DNA from: Prunella strophiata
Taxonomy: Eukaryota > Chordata > Aves > Passeriformes > Prunellidae
Assembly: GCA_036583965.1 (NCBI GenBank)
Contig: JAZBQD010000015.1
Location: 89,453,809 to 89,517,808 of the forward strand
DNA: 64,000 bases
Direction of reading: 5' to 3'
In this document: in pieces, positions 39,101 through 46,200 of the stretch
How positions within the stretch are numbered: position 1 is the stretch's first letter
How the letters are laid out: each line of letters opens with the position of its first letter
The notes under the pieces: model-generated
What the model was told of the DNA's origin: nothing
The model's database searches: none
Seen by the model: only the letters and a program-made list of their open reading frames with translations
Made by a program: the position numbers and the translations under genes

Positions 39101-42053
39101 TCAAAGCCATGAGAAGTTCTGTTCATGTTCAAGTCTCAGACTCAACAGCCAATATTCAAACTGGCCATTATCAGGCACTGAAAAAGCCTTTTTAGCAAAA
39201 ATCTTTACCAACTTGTAGCAAAAGTGTATCTATCAACTATACCAAACTATTGAAATGTATTTGAACAACAATATCTGTGACACAAACAGAACTTTTTATA
39301 CTTCAAGGACCCTATGTGAATTAGTTTTTAACTACATTTTGGAAGGTGTTTAATAGTATTCTTTATTTTCATTAATATTGTTCTGGGCTTTTAAACAACA
39401 GAGGGAATTAACAAACAAGCCTTTAAAATTTTCTTATTTTCTGCAAGATTCTGTATCTTATCCTTCATCCTAGAATCTAAAAGAGAAAGCTAAGTAAAAG
39501 GAAGCTGCCAGAAACCTGCCACACTAGGGTAGTAGGTTACAAACCAAAGACTTTGAATGAAGGGATGAACTGGGTACGTTCAGTACAATCCGATAAAAAT
39601 GGAAATTTATGAGAAAGAGCTAGCTGGGAAGTGCTGGATCCTGGTACTACTATATCCAGAGTCATTGTAAGTGTGCACATTAGCCTAAATAAAGTAAGTT
39701 ATGTAGATGATTTCTAGGTTATAGGGAACTATACTTGGAGTGTTGGCAACTATTAGAAATTGTACAAAATACTTGTTCTGGTGACCACAACATTTAAGCA
39801 AAACAAAATATATGGGGCTTTGATTGCTTCAGCAAACACCTGCAGCTGTGTAAGAGAGCTGATGGTTATTTTGCTAAAGAGACAACTAGAAGTTATGGCT
39901 TCTTCAACAAGGCAAATTGGGATGCAGGTCCATGCATCCATCACATGTGTCAGTGAAAACTCTGGAGTTTTGTCTCAAATTCATTTGTACCTGTGGCTTT
40001 AAAATGAAACTGCAGATTTTAATTAGATTTTAAACTAGAGGAGCCATTGTGCCTGCTCTTGCAGTAATGTATCACAGAATCTAAAAAGAGAACCAAATAG
40101 GTGCTCACATTTTAAAAACCCAAAATAACATTCTGCACTGATGTGTTTTCATTAAGGTTTCCAATCAATGGCTTGAAGAAATAATAATTTTAAGGGTTTA
40201 TGCATGTAAGTATACTTATGCAAACTAGTTACAGGTAATGAGCACCATACCCAATATTAACTGCCTGCCAGTTTAAGCCAAATTACATAATTAGCTTCAA
40301 AAAGAGTTTAATTTCACATTCATTGTTCTTCTGAAGTCTAACAGCATTTAGCAATGCATTACCCAGATTGAACATAATCCCTAACCCATTGTCTGTGCAG
40401 CTATAAAATGTTCCAAATGTATGGCCAATGTTTAATGGCCATTTCTATGTCACCAAGAGATGGCAAATTAATCACATTTTGCTTTCATTGAGAAGCAGTC
40501 AGTCTGACAGGCTGGGTGACTTATGGGGCTACCTGGTTCCTAAAAAGGAAAGGAAGGGAGAACTGAAGAAGGGAACTTTTCATTCACTGGGCAGCTGTTC
40601 CTACAGCCCTCTTACAACTGCTGAGGGAGATAAGTAATACAGGAGATACACAAGGACATGGCAGACAGAGTCTACACCAGTCAGCTTAATGTCCATGGAA
40701 GCAATTAGAGAACTATGACAAACTCAAGACCTGTGACAGGGCTGAAGAAGTGTGGAGAGAAAATATGAAGGGACTCTGGGACACAGCTCACAGATCTCAG
40801 CTCAGAACAACTGTTTTACCTTTGCCACAAAATTACACTTAAAATGGACTGTTTGCAGAAACAGCAAAACATAAAGCAAAATAGAAACATTTATTTAAGT
40901 ATCTTGGGATGCTATCACAGCTTCTGAGCTACCAAGTTGATTTGGGAAAACAATTTATCCATGGCTGATGATAAAGTAGACCATTAAAGGTAAAGAGACT
41001 TCCAATATTTACAAAATTTTATTTTAAAAATTTTTGAATTTAAAATCAACTATGTGCACTACCCCAAAAACTGTATAAATCAAGAAATCTCATACCACAT
41101 CTTTACAAACTCAGCAATGCCAATTTTCCACAGATGGTACTAACCTTCTTCTGTCTCAATCTAGCAAATATTTCACATAACATCATAAGTTTCAGCACTA
41201 TAGCTTAAGGATATTAATGACCATCCAACTATGCCTAACAGTAATGTGACATTTACGCACAAGCCTGCAGCTGTTCTGGTTTTGTCAAGGAAACACAAGG
41301 CCATACGTAAGCTTTTACATAATGTCCAGAATAACTTTATCTGCCTATAATGGAGCACAAATGATGCACTACAGAAAATGAGGCTCTTATAAAAACAATG
41401 GTTTTTGGTGGAATTAGAGCATCAAAAACAAAGAGGGATTTCTTCTTCTTCTTGCCTTTTTAAAAAAACTGTTTAACAATCATCAAACTCTCTTTTATAT
41501 CAACTGGTATCAACTGATAGAAGAAAGTTATTTCATGTCCCAACAGGTACATATCACTTGTTCTCCTGCCCTTCAAACAACACAATCATTTCTACATGAA
41601 TTCTGGTGCACTTTGGCAACTTTTAAACTAATTACTAATTCCTGATTATTGTCAAGTGCAAACAAAAATGGTTTATTTATTACTAGATGTTTTTTGTTGC
41701 CCTTTAAAAATAGTATCTGAACTTTTAAACAGAACTGTTTGTAATGAAATGTTTTCCACACAATACTTATTCAGTTTTTCAAATGTTTTTATGGCTGCAT
41801 TAAAATTTTGTCCTGGTCACAGCTTTAACAAGCCATGTGCCTTGTCTGCATGTTAGCTGGATTAAAATATATTCTTCTGAAATTATGAAGCTTTTAACTC
41901 AGAAGCTTTAAGAACAGATTTTTTAATGTTTTCCTTTTTTGAAGCCATGTTGTTCACTTACTACAGCAATATGCTCAATACTTCTGCAGCGATCAATATT
42001 TTCAAGCAGTTACAAATGTAAAAAGAGACAAAATACTTACCTTTGGTGGTTTT
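1..42053 (-). CDS. KIF13A: KIF13A, kinesin-3 motor protein, partial spliced gene (18 exons in window)
   Basis: This is the spliced coding region of a kinesin-3 heavy chain, minus strand, truncated at both ends. KIF13A is a plus-end-directed microtubule motor that, from published work, carries mannose-6-phosphate-receptor/AP-1 vesicles and shapes recycling endosomes and melanosome precursors. In transcript order the exons give the P-loop GQTGSGKS (residues ~102-109, split by an intron), switch I NEESSRSH (~215-222), switch II DLAGSE (~252-257), a neck and coil, an FHA domain (~440-540), a second coil (~600-665) and the start of the KIF1B-like region. Reading phase is conserved over all 17 junctions. 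The paralogue choice rests on remembered differences: the FHA segment reads [19 protein letters not shown], which I recall as KIF13A, whereas KIF13B has a clearly different segment there. Start codon, first ~49 residues and the C-terminal half are outside the window. Residue numbers assume the mammalian N-terminus. Confidence 0.95.
122..1751 (-). other. KIF13A intron W17-W18 (1.6 kb)
   Basis: AT-rich intron with no coding signal. It contains one small tandem duplication (1319-1352), listed separately. Otherwise I see nothing in it. Confidence 0.8.
1319..1352. repeat. Short tandem duplication, 16-bp unit
   Basis: The 16-mer agtatgttctgcacct occurs twice exactly, at 1319-1334 and 1337-1352, an 18-bp period. 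It looks like a small local duplication with no evident function. Confidence 0.85.
1752..1892 (-). CDS. KIF13A: KIF13A exon W17, stalk
   Basis: The exon encodes [20 protein letters not shown], then [20 protein letters not shown] and WKEKIPE (~residues 721-767). The [12 protein letters not shown] and M-R-D-L-Y-Q-E-W-K blocks are KIF13 signatures. Length 141 bp, phase 0 both ends. Acceptor tgatttag, donor gtaatt. Confidence 0.96.
1893..2515 (-). other. KIF13A intron W16-W17
   Basis: AT-rich intron of 623 bp. I see no repeat or exon-like structure in it. Confidence 0.8.
2516..2678 (-). CDS. KIF13A: KIF13A exon W16, stalk
   Basis: The exon encodes [20 protein letters not shown], then [20 protein letters not shown] and [14 protein letters not shown] (~residues 666-720). 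This helical stalk region is highly conserved among KIF13/KIF1 proteins. The first base completes R666. Acceptor actgcaccacag, donor gtaatg. Length 163 bp. Confidence 0.96.
2679..7170 (-). other. KIF13A intron W15-W16 (4.5 kb)
   Basis: Intron with no coding signal. It holds scattered A/T homopolymers, the largest an A-rich low-complexity block at 6883-6930. Small open frames on either strand look like chance. Confidence 0.8.
6883..6930. repeat. A-rich low-complexity tract
   Basis: An 18-base A run is followed by A runs broken by C/G, about 48 bp in total. No target-site duplication or retroposon body was seen next to it. Confidence 0.85.
7171..7381 (-). CDS. KIF13A: KIF13A exon W15, second coiled coil
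   Basis: The exon encodes [20 protein letters not shown], then [20 protein letters not shown] and a Gln/His-rich linker to [10 protein letters not shown] plus two bases of R666 (~residues 596-666). L/I/V heptads predict a coiled coil. It is much richer in GC and CpG than its surroundings. The acceptor (ctttttag) follows an extremely long T tract on the coding strand. Donor gtgaga. Length 211 bp. Confidence 0.96.
7400..7433. repeat. Poly(A) tract = extreme polypyrimidine tract of exon W15 acceptor
   Basis: A run of 23 A, one C, then about 10 A on the plus strand. On the coding (minus) strand this is a T tract starting about 20 bases upstream of the acceptor of exon W15, so it forms part of that exon's polypyrimidine tract. 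Its length is likely to vary between individuals. Confidence 0.85.
7842..8249. repeat. 408-bp tandem repeat, copy 1
   Basis: The unit has a ~322-bp part (A) starting aaactttttaatttagc, an A-rich joint (A15-C-A15), and a 55-bp part (B) starting gaaaaggtggattatgc. It is followed directly by copy 2 at 8250. I could see no difference in part A between copies 1 and 2. Confidence 0.93.
8250..8850. repeat. 408-bp tandem repeat, copy 2, expanded by poly(A)-C array
   Basis: Same part A (8250-8571) and part B (8797-8850) as copy 1. The A-rich joint has grown from about 31 bp to about 225 bp of A runs separated by single C bases. Unique sequence resumes at 8851. Confidence 0.93.
8572..8796. repeat. Poly(A)-C minisatellite, about 225 bp
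   Basis: Runs of 14 to 24 A are separated by single C. The C positions are 8591, 8610, 8632, 8657, 8673, 8689, 8704, 8724, 8742, 8761 and 8780. There is no other base in the tract. Poly-Lys and poly-Phe open frames over it are artefacts of composition. Confidence 0.95.
9701..10100. repeat. Third, diverged copy of the duplicated segment
   Basis: Poly(A), part B (9717-9770) and part A (9771-10100) recur about 850 bp after copy 2. Most of it matches copies 1 and 2. Small insertions and deletions appear at about 9918 and are concentrated in the last ~60 bp. The B-to-A junction is the same as between copies 1 and 2. Confidence 0.92.
12761..12927 (-). CDS. KIF13A: KIF13A exon W14, basic/acidic linker after FHA
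   Basis: The exon encodes [20 protein letters not shown], then an acidic serine-rich stretch ([20 protein letters not shown]) and [11 protein letters not shown] plus one base of D596 (~residues 540-596). The K-R-K-R-R cluster directly follows the FHA fold. The acidic linker looks disordered. Acceptor tttttactcag, donor gtaagg. Length 167 bp. Confidence 0.95.
13036..13122 (-). CDS. KIF13A: KIF13A exon W13, end of FHA domain
   Basis: The exon encodes [20 protein letters not shown], then LWGNNHFF and two bases of R540 (~residues 511-540). C-V-N-G is the conserved FHA asparagine loop, and [14 protein letters not shown] is the domain's closing strand. Acceptor ttctttcag, donor gtaata. Length 87 bp. 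It lies only 108 bp from the next exon, the shortest intron in the window. Confidence 0.95.
13123..14883 (-). other. KIF13A intron W12-W13
   Basis: Ordinary intron of 1.8 kb. I see no repeat or exon-like structure. Confidence 0.8.
14884..15014 (-). CDS. KIF13A: KIF13A exon W12, FHA domain core
   Basis: The exon encodes [20 protein letters not shown], then [20 protein letters not shown] and ENA plus two bases of R511 (~residues 468-511). It holds the FHA phosphopeptide-binding face (R-V-G ... D-I-Q-L ... H-C-x-I). This is the segment that best separates KIF13A from its paralogue KIF13B. Acceptor tgttttctag, donor gtaagg. Length 131 bp. Confidence 0.96.
15015..16174 (-). other. KIF13A intron W11-W12
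   Basis: Ordinary intron of 1.2 kb. Nothing recognised. Confidence 0.8.
16175..16309 (-). CDS. KIF13A: KIF13A exon W11, coil to FHA domain
   Basis: The exon encodes [20 protein letters not shown], then [20 protein letters not shown] and VYYLK (~residues 423-467). The second half is the first FHA strands, with the kinesin-3 hallmark L-V-N-L-N-A-D-P. Length 135 bp, phase 0 both ends. Acceptor gtgcttgcag, donor gtaagg. Confidence 0.96.
16310..17472 (-). other. KIF13A intron W10-W11
   Basis: AT-rich intron of 1.2 kb with T-rich stretches around 16760-16860. Nothing else recognised. Confidence 0.8.
17473..17583 (-). CDS. KIF13A: KIF13A exon W10, neck coiled coil
   Basis: The exon encodes [20 protein letters not shown], then [17 protein letters not shown] (~residues 386-422). 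It is a charged heptad-patterned helix linking the neck coil to the FHA domain, a region that in kinesin-3 motors can switch between an autoinhibited monomer and an active dimer. Length 111 bp, phase 0 both ends. Acceptor tgccttttag, donor gtactt. Confidence 0.95.
17584..19053 (-). other. KIF13A intron W9-W10
   Basis: Intron of 1.5 kb with short A-rich runs near 18711 and 18910-18940. No coding signal. Confidence 0.8.
19054..19266 (-). CDS. KIF13A: KIF13A exon W9, end of motor domain and neck
   Basis: The exon encodes [20 protein letters not shown], then [20 protein letters not shown] and on to [17 protein letters not shown] (~residues 315-385). It contains the last motor helix (LGGN...MIATISP and TLRYADRAK). 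It then enters the neck and neck coil, whose leucine/valine spacing suits a coiled coil. Length 213 bp, phase 0 both ends. Acceptor gcactacag, donor gtaacc. Confidence 0.96.
19267..19672 (-). other. KIF13A intron W8-W9
   Basis: Intron of 406 bp. Nothing recognised. Confidence 0.8.
19673..19784 (-). CDS. KIF13A: KIF13A exon W8, microtubule-binding motor segment
   Basis: The exon encodes [20 protein letters not shown], then [17 protein letters not shown] (~residues 278-314). V-P-Y-R-D-S-x-L-T-W-L-L is the conserved kinesin loop-12/helix-5 signature that contacts tubulin. The lysine-rich GKGKNK loop matches the K-loop position typical of kinesin-3. One base completes Lys277. Acceptor gcatttatag, donor gtaatt. 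Length 112 bp. Confidence 0.96.
19785..24647 (-). other. KIF13A intron W7-W8 (4.9 kb)
   Basis: The intron contains a CR1 LINE 3' fragment at 19880-19956. The rest shows no recognisable repeat. Open frames of 110-120 codons on both strands near 20500-22250 have no coding features and are taken as chance. Confidence 0.8.
19880..19956 (-). mobile_element. CR1 LINE 3'-end fragment
   Basis: The plus strand reads atcatagaacaatttaagtt then ggaaatgaccacaagagatc. This resembles the reverse complement of the avian CR1 3' end (atcatagaatcatttaggtt, ggaaaagacc). Only about 75 bp is recognisable, so it is an old, severely truncated insertion. Confidence 0.7.
24648..24760 (-). CDS. KIF13A: KIF13A exon W7, switch II
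   Basis: The exon encodes [20 protein letters not shown] and then [17 protein letters not shown] plus two bases of lysine (~residues 240-277). DLAGSE is switch II, and [10 protein letters not shown] is the relay-helix/microtubule-binding region. Acceptor catctgtgcag, donor gtaaga. Length 113 bp. It is richer in CpG than the flanking introns. Confidence 0.96.
24761..25275 (-). other. KIF13A intron W6-W7
   Basis: Intron of 515 bp. Nothing recognised. Confidence 0.8.
25276..25410 (-). CDS. KIF13A: KIF13A exon W6, switch I
   Basis: The exon encodes [20 protein letters not shown], then [20 protein letters not shown] and DLHSG (~residues 195-239). NEESSRSH is switch I, which senses the ATP gamma-phosphate. 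The exon is 135 bp with phase 0 at both ends. The donor is gtacgt: phase continuity requires the exon to end at GGT rather than at an apparent GT two bases earlier. Confidence 0.96.
25411..26684 (-). other. KIF13A intron W5-W6
   Basis: Intron of 1.3 kb, AT-rich. Nothing recognised. Confidence 0.8.
26685..26772 (-). CDS. KIF13A: KIF13A exon W5, motor domain
   Basis: The exon encodes [20 protein letters not shown] and ends SQLAVTNFE (~residues 166-194), the segment between the L-L-D-P block and switch I. The first base completes glycine 165. Acceptor tattccacag, donor gtaaac. Length 88 bp. Confidence 0.95.
26773..27813 (-). other. KIF13A intron W4-W5
   Basis: Intron of 1.0 kb with a 25-base poly(A) run at 27065-27089. 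No other structure seen. Confidence 0.8.
27065..27089. repeat. Poly(A) homopolymer
   Basis: Uninterrupted run of about 25 A. No retroposon body next to it. Confidence 0.9.
27814..27994 (-). CDS. KIF13A: KIF13A exon W4, P-loop second half and central motor
   Basis: The exon encodes the rest of the P-loop (GSGKS), then [19 protein letters not shown] and on to [20 protein letters not shown] (~residues 105-165). The [15 protein letters not shown] block is a kinesin signature. It enters with two bases of G105 and leaves with two bases of G165. Acceptor cttttag, donor gtgagt. Length 181 bp. Confidence 0.96.
27995..28492 (-). other. KIF13A intron W3-W4 (splits the P-loop)
   Basis: Intron of 498 bp that interrupts the ATP-binding motif between GQTG and SGKS. 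Nothing else recognised. Confidence 0.85.
28493..28585 (-). CDS. KIF13A: KIF13A exon W3, P-loop first half
   Basis: The exon encodes [20 protein letters not shown] and continues to IFAYGQT (~residues 75-104, plus one base of G105). It ends inside the ATP-binding P-loop GQTGSGKS, so the nucleotide-binding motif is split between this exon and the next. Acceptor ttttctag, donor gtgagt. Length 93 bp. Confidence 0.96.
32350..32505 (+). mobile_element. CR1 LINE 3'-end fragment
   Basis: The plus strand follows the avian CR1 3' consensus as I recall it: gaaagagtataggcttagat, then tttactgtgaggatgatgag, gcactggcaggggtgaccca and ccttgaagtgttccaggaca. The element is truncated at both ends and diverged. 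Confidence 0.85.
34294..34410. repeat. A-rich then C-rich low-complexity stretch
   Basis: A 19-base A run is followed by CCA-rich sequence and a C7/C5 block (around 34372-34386) mixed with further A runs. On the minus strand this gives G-rich and T-rich stretches. No mobile-element signature seen. Confidence 0.8.
35902..35962 (-). CDS. KIF13A: KIF13A exon W2, N-terminal motor strand
   Basis: The exon encodes [20 protein letters not shown] plus one base of glycine (~residues 54-74). The F-x-F-D-x-C-F-W start is the typical second strand of kinesin-3 motor domains. The acceptor is ttctacag and the donor gtaaac. Length is 61 bp (phase 0 in, phase 1 out). It sits alone between introns of about 7.3 and 6.1 kb. 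Confidence 0.95.
35963..42040 (-). other. KIF13A intron W1-W2 (6.1 kb)
   Basis: The intron upstream of exon W2. It contains a poly(A)/CAAA low-complexity block at 37760-37860. An open frame of 158 codons on the plus strand (38615-39091) shows no domain and is treated as chance. Confidence 0.8.
37760..37860. repeat. Poly(A) and (CAAA)n low-complexity block
   Basis: A 24-base A run is followed by about 75 bp made almost only of A and C, including CAAA and CAAAA iterations. Confidence 0.9.
42041..42053 (-). CDS. KIF13A: KIF13A microexon of 13 nt (window exon W1)
   Basis: This 13-base exon encodes the last base of an arginine codon followed by Lys-Pro-Pro-Lys (~residues 50-53), just before the VFAFD strand at the start of the motor domain. 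On the minus strand it is preceded by ...aatcatctag and followed by the strong donor gtaagt. Its phase (one base, then four full codons) joins cleanly to the next exon, which begins GTG TTT GCC, and the peptide matches the family's GER-KPPK-VFAFD order as I remember it. Thirteen is not a multiple of three, so skipping it would shift the frame. It must be constitutive or act as an on/off switch. Confidence 0.88.
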
Positions 42054-45000
42054 CTAGATGATTGGCAATAAACCCAGCAACAGTGATGAGAAGCATGAAT
42101 ACACCAGTCACATAAAGAGAAGGGAACAAATAAAAAAAAAAGAAGAAACAAAGTTAGTGTATGTCATTACTACAATCTGAACTTTTTTTTTATCCACAAG
42201 ATAAAAAAGAGCTATCAGATACTGTATTTAAGAGCAATCAGATCAGATGATATTTAAATGAGATACCACATATTTTTAACCAGTAATTACTTAATTACTA
42301 ATACTGTCCCACATTAAAAAGAAAGTGCCAGATTCCTTATAGATATCAAAACCTAACAGAGCTGTGTTCCAGAAGAAAGACAAGTATCTGTTTTGTCATA
42401 AAAGATGAAACACAGCCCTGTGGCCCTGATTTTTTAAGTTTCTCCAAAGCCTTCTGGTGTTTACATTCTTGTGCAGAACTTTCTCACACACTTTTTGTAA
42501 ATAACTTATTGTTTTGTCTTCCTCTATGGGGGAAGAGCAACTTGATGGACTGTTGGGTTGTCCAGTGGCATTGAGGAGGTGGCACTGTCACCCTCCAATG
42601 GCACTGGCATTTCAGAAAACTATAAATGGAGTCAGATTCAATAAACTCTCTCTTTTTACTCTCTCACACCTTGCAAAGAGCTGCTGTCCAGGTTGTATTA
42701 TTTATATCCTACAATGACACAGCCCACCTCTGGTGTCAAATAAACTGAGCCAGCAAACTGGCAGACCAAGGTGCCAGGGTGAAGCCCCACTGAGCTCAGC
42801 AGTGCTACACAAGCATGTCCAAGGTAAGAGTCAAGCAAATGTTTCTTGCAGAGATTACAGAAGTGAAGAAAAAGAAACCTGTGCAGGCTGTGCTCTCCCA
42901 CACAGAGCACAAGAAACCAATGCAAAAACACCATCACCATTCACACCCAGCTCCAATGAGTGCTATCAGAAATAACACAGGGATGACAAACCCCCAGTCT
43001 GAAGACAACAGCTCAGAGTACTTCAAATTGTACTTAAATGCTTTGATGCTTTTGCTGGCAGGTATAGGCCACATTATAAATTAAATCACCTTGGGTTTTT
43101 CTGGTGGGATTGGTTTCAAGTGAGATTCCTGCCCTGTCTCACTGTGCAGCCCTGAGCTCCCTGATGCCAATGCAAGAGAGGAGGTGAACATACAGTGCAG
43201 AGCTAGACTGACTTAGGCCATTCATCAAAACTACAACCTTAGGCATATGTTTAAATTATATATGGAAATAAGACATTTCCACTTGCTCTTCACATCAAGG
43301 GGAAAAAAAGCATGGATGAAGGAAAGAAAAGAAAATGTGGGATGAAGAGGAAAAACACAATGAGAAAGGTCTATAGACAAACAACACAAGCAGAGAATGC
43401 AATCAGACACACTATACAAAATTCAGATATATCAAATGTATTTTTCTGTACTTTCAGTGCAGAAAGACCTGGGACCAAGCCATGCCTTCATCCACCAGTC
43501 TGTACATACCAACCCCACCAAGCTGGGAGGAGGGCAGGGAAGACACAAAGCACTTTGAGCAGTTTTCTTAGCAACCCACAATACAAGGGCTCAGCAAAAA
43601 CTCTGAAGGGACACAAATCCACAAACACATCTTACACAATCTTTTCTGCCTACTCTCAGCTCGTACCTCAGGTGACACATCTGCCTGAAACAGAAGTTAC
43701 AGAGCTGGGACATGGGACTGGTGTAATGCAAACTTTGCTTGCCTCCAGCCAAACCACTCGCTGCAGCTTTACCCTTTCATTAGTGGTGGCTACAGAGCTC
43801 AGTCCATGGCTAGCTCATGTACAGGTGGCTCAGAACCTGTGCAGAATGCACTCTTATCTGTCTGAAAAATACATTTAGCTCTGCCCTGAATATTACCATT
43901 TTAATCCATTTTCAGATGTGACACAATTACAATGTTATCAGCTTATCTAGACAATCTCAGCACCACCTCTAAATTTCCAAGAGAAGCTCCTATTGAAAGA
44001 AATCAACCAAAGCTTTTTGGAAAGCTTTTAAATACACTCATACCTCGAAAAAATAATTTAGGATTATATCACCTTTACTAGAGAATTCCTGATAGACTGC
44101 TGTACAGATTCAGCAGAAGTCCTACACAGTTTATTTGAAAGTAAAATCCAACAGAAAGTTTACCAACTGCTTTTTCTTCCTGGGACCATTCCTATAAGTC
44201 CTAATCAGGAAAGGTACTGAACATCACTGAAGTAAACAAACTGGTTTGACACATGATTCTTAAGATATTTACTTCAGCAGTGTAAGCCACCACCTTTTTG
44301 GAAGTCTCCTCTAGCTTTACTTTGATGTCTATTTCAAGAAAAGCATAATAGTCACTTTTTAAACCCCTGGTGGATGGCAGAGCTTTCCAGTAGCATCATT
44401 GATCTCTGGAATTTCAAAGCACAAAGAGTTGCAGCTTCCTACCATATGTCACATCCAAGTGCTCCAAACTTTAAATACCAACTTCAGCAACTCCCTGCAT
44501 CACCAAGAGCAATATGATCAAAGGCCTCTGGAATAAGTCAACTATATTAACTCACAGGATAGATTTTTAAGCTATTTGGATATATCAGCTAATCAACTCG
44601 GTGTAACCATCATTCTGGCAGTGATTCAGATGGAAACACTCCAAAATACTTCAATCAAAGGACTCAAACTAATAACTAAAGAACTGTTTACAGTTTATCA
44701 GAAATCACATCTGTGGCAGCTTAAAGATGTGCTATAAAAGCCTGCATTAGCCTAACCAATTTTTGACATATATTTTTCTGTTTGCTTTGCTGTCTTTCTT
44801 TTAAAAATATGTGCTTCCTTACTTCTTTCAATTTCCAGCATTTTTCACCTTCATAGATAATTGAAGCTGTCTCAATTTTTTACCGAACAGTGACCATACA
44901 AATGTGGTTATTCAGTGTCACAGCTGGGGCTGGAGAGGCAGAGACACACACAACACACATACGGACATCAGATCAGAGATACAGCAACTAAAATGTTTAT

Positions 45001-45999
45001 TTCCAGGAGTTTTTAATTCCATTCTAGTCATCCATGGTGTCAATGACAAGATACAGGTATGCCTTTTGAGCAACAACAAAATCTCCTCTAAAGCAGACAG
45101 GTGGTATATACTTCAGGAAATTATCAAAGTTACCTAACCTTGTAATGCATCTGCATCACAGCAGATTTTGGTTTAACCTGATGGGTATCTTCAATCTGTA
45201 CACTCAGACAGAAGACTGACTTTTTTAACATGCCTGGAATTCAAAACCCAAGCAAATACAACCAAGAGTCTGAAAAATATTCTCACAGGTCAAATGAAAA
45301 GTATGGATTTCATGACCACAAAGCCCATTGAACTTCTGGACTACGTCCTGCCTTTGTCCTTAAGCCTTCATGACTTTAGTAAAATATCACTAGAATTATT
45401 TTCTAACCTTACTGAGCAGTGTATTTTCTGTGGGTATCTACTCAGGCTTTTTGTTTCACAACAATACTAAGCCTCTCCTGCCCTGCTTGGCTAACACACA
45501 CCAAGATCTCCGAGTGCTTAGCTACCTCAAACTTTAAGCTAGATAAAGAAAGATAGGTTACAGAAAGATTTGTGCTAATGTCAACTTTTTTTTTCTGTTA
45601 TCTCTTGCTGAGACTAAACTCAATACTTCCCACATTTACTAAGAGATGTGACTCACAAAATTTCAGTTCTTATGTTTTATGTCAGCACATGAATGAGAAG
45701 TCTTCCTGACTGCACTCCCATTTTCTCTCTAGCACCTCAGCCCATTGCCTGTGACAGCACACCACAAGAGGAGTGCATTTTGCTAGTAGTTACACAGTCC
45801 AACTCTACTCTAAACCAAACCAGAAGTGCCACCATCACCCAGAAGATGAAGGCTAAGAAGAAGGAGAAAGAAGGACAGAACATGCCCAAATTCCTCTATC
45901 TTGACCCCCAAACCCTCATTCTAAAAAATCTCAAAATTCTACTTTTTCACCTTGTGATAAACTAACTCTTACTCTACTTAATTTCTGTGGCTTGCCACT

Positions 46000-46200
46000 C
46001 TTCATATAAGGTTGGTATATTTTTCCACGAATCGAAATCAAAGGAACAGAGGTCTTGGGCTCTGTGCCAAGGCCTTTGAGCTCCCTGCCAGGGGCTCGAG
46101 CCATCCAGGACAGCCAGAGGGATGTCCTGGGTTCCGACACACAAGCTCTCTCACAGGAGTCTCCTTTTGTCATACAAAAAGTTGATACAAGATGAAATTG
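46000..46200. mobile_element. CpG-bearing probable dispersed repeat, family uncertain
   Basis: This ~200-bp block has several CpGs (ccacgaatcg, ggctcgagcc, ttccgacac) in otherwise CpG-poor intron. It differs sharply in composition from its flanks. It resembles LTR-retrotransposon-derived repeats I have seen in songbird genomes, but I cannot name the family or find its ends. It has no intact coding frame. It could instead be a conserved regulatory element. Confidence 0.3.

Noticed and set aside
1..42053. Assignment to the paralogue KIF13B
   Set aside because: FHA and stalk peptides (for example [19 protein letters not shown] and [17 protein letters not shown]) fit KIF13A as I remember it better than KIF13B.
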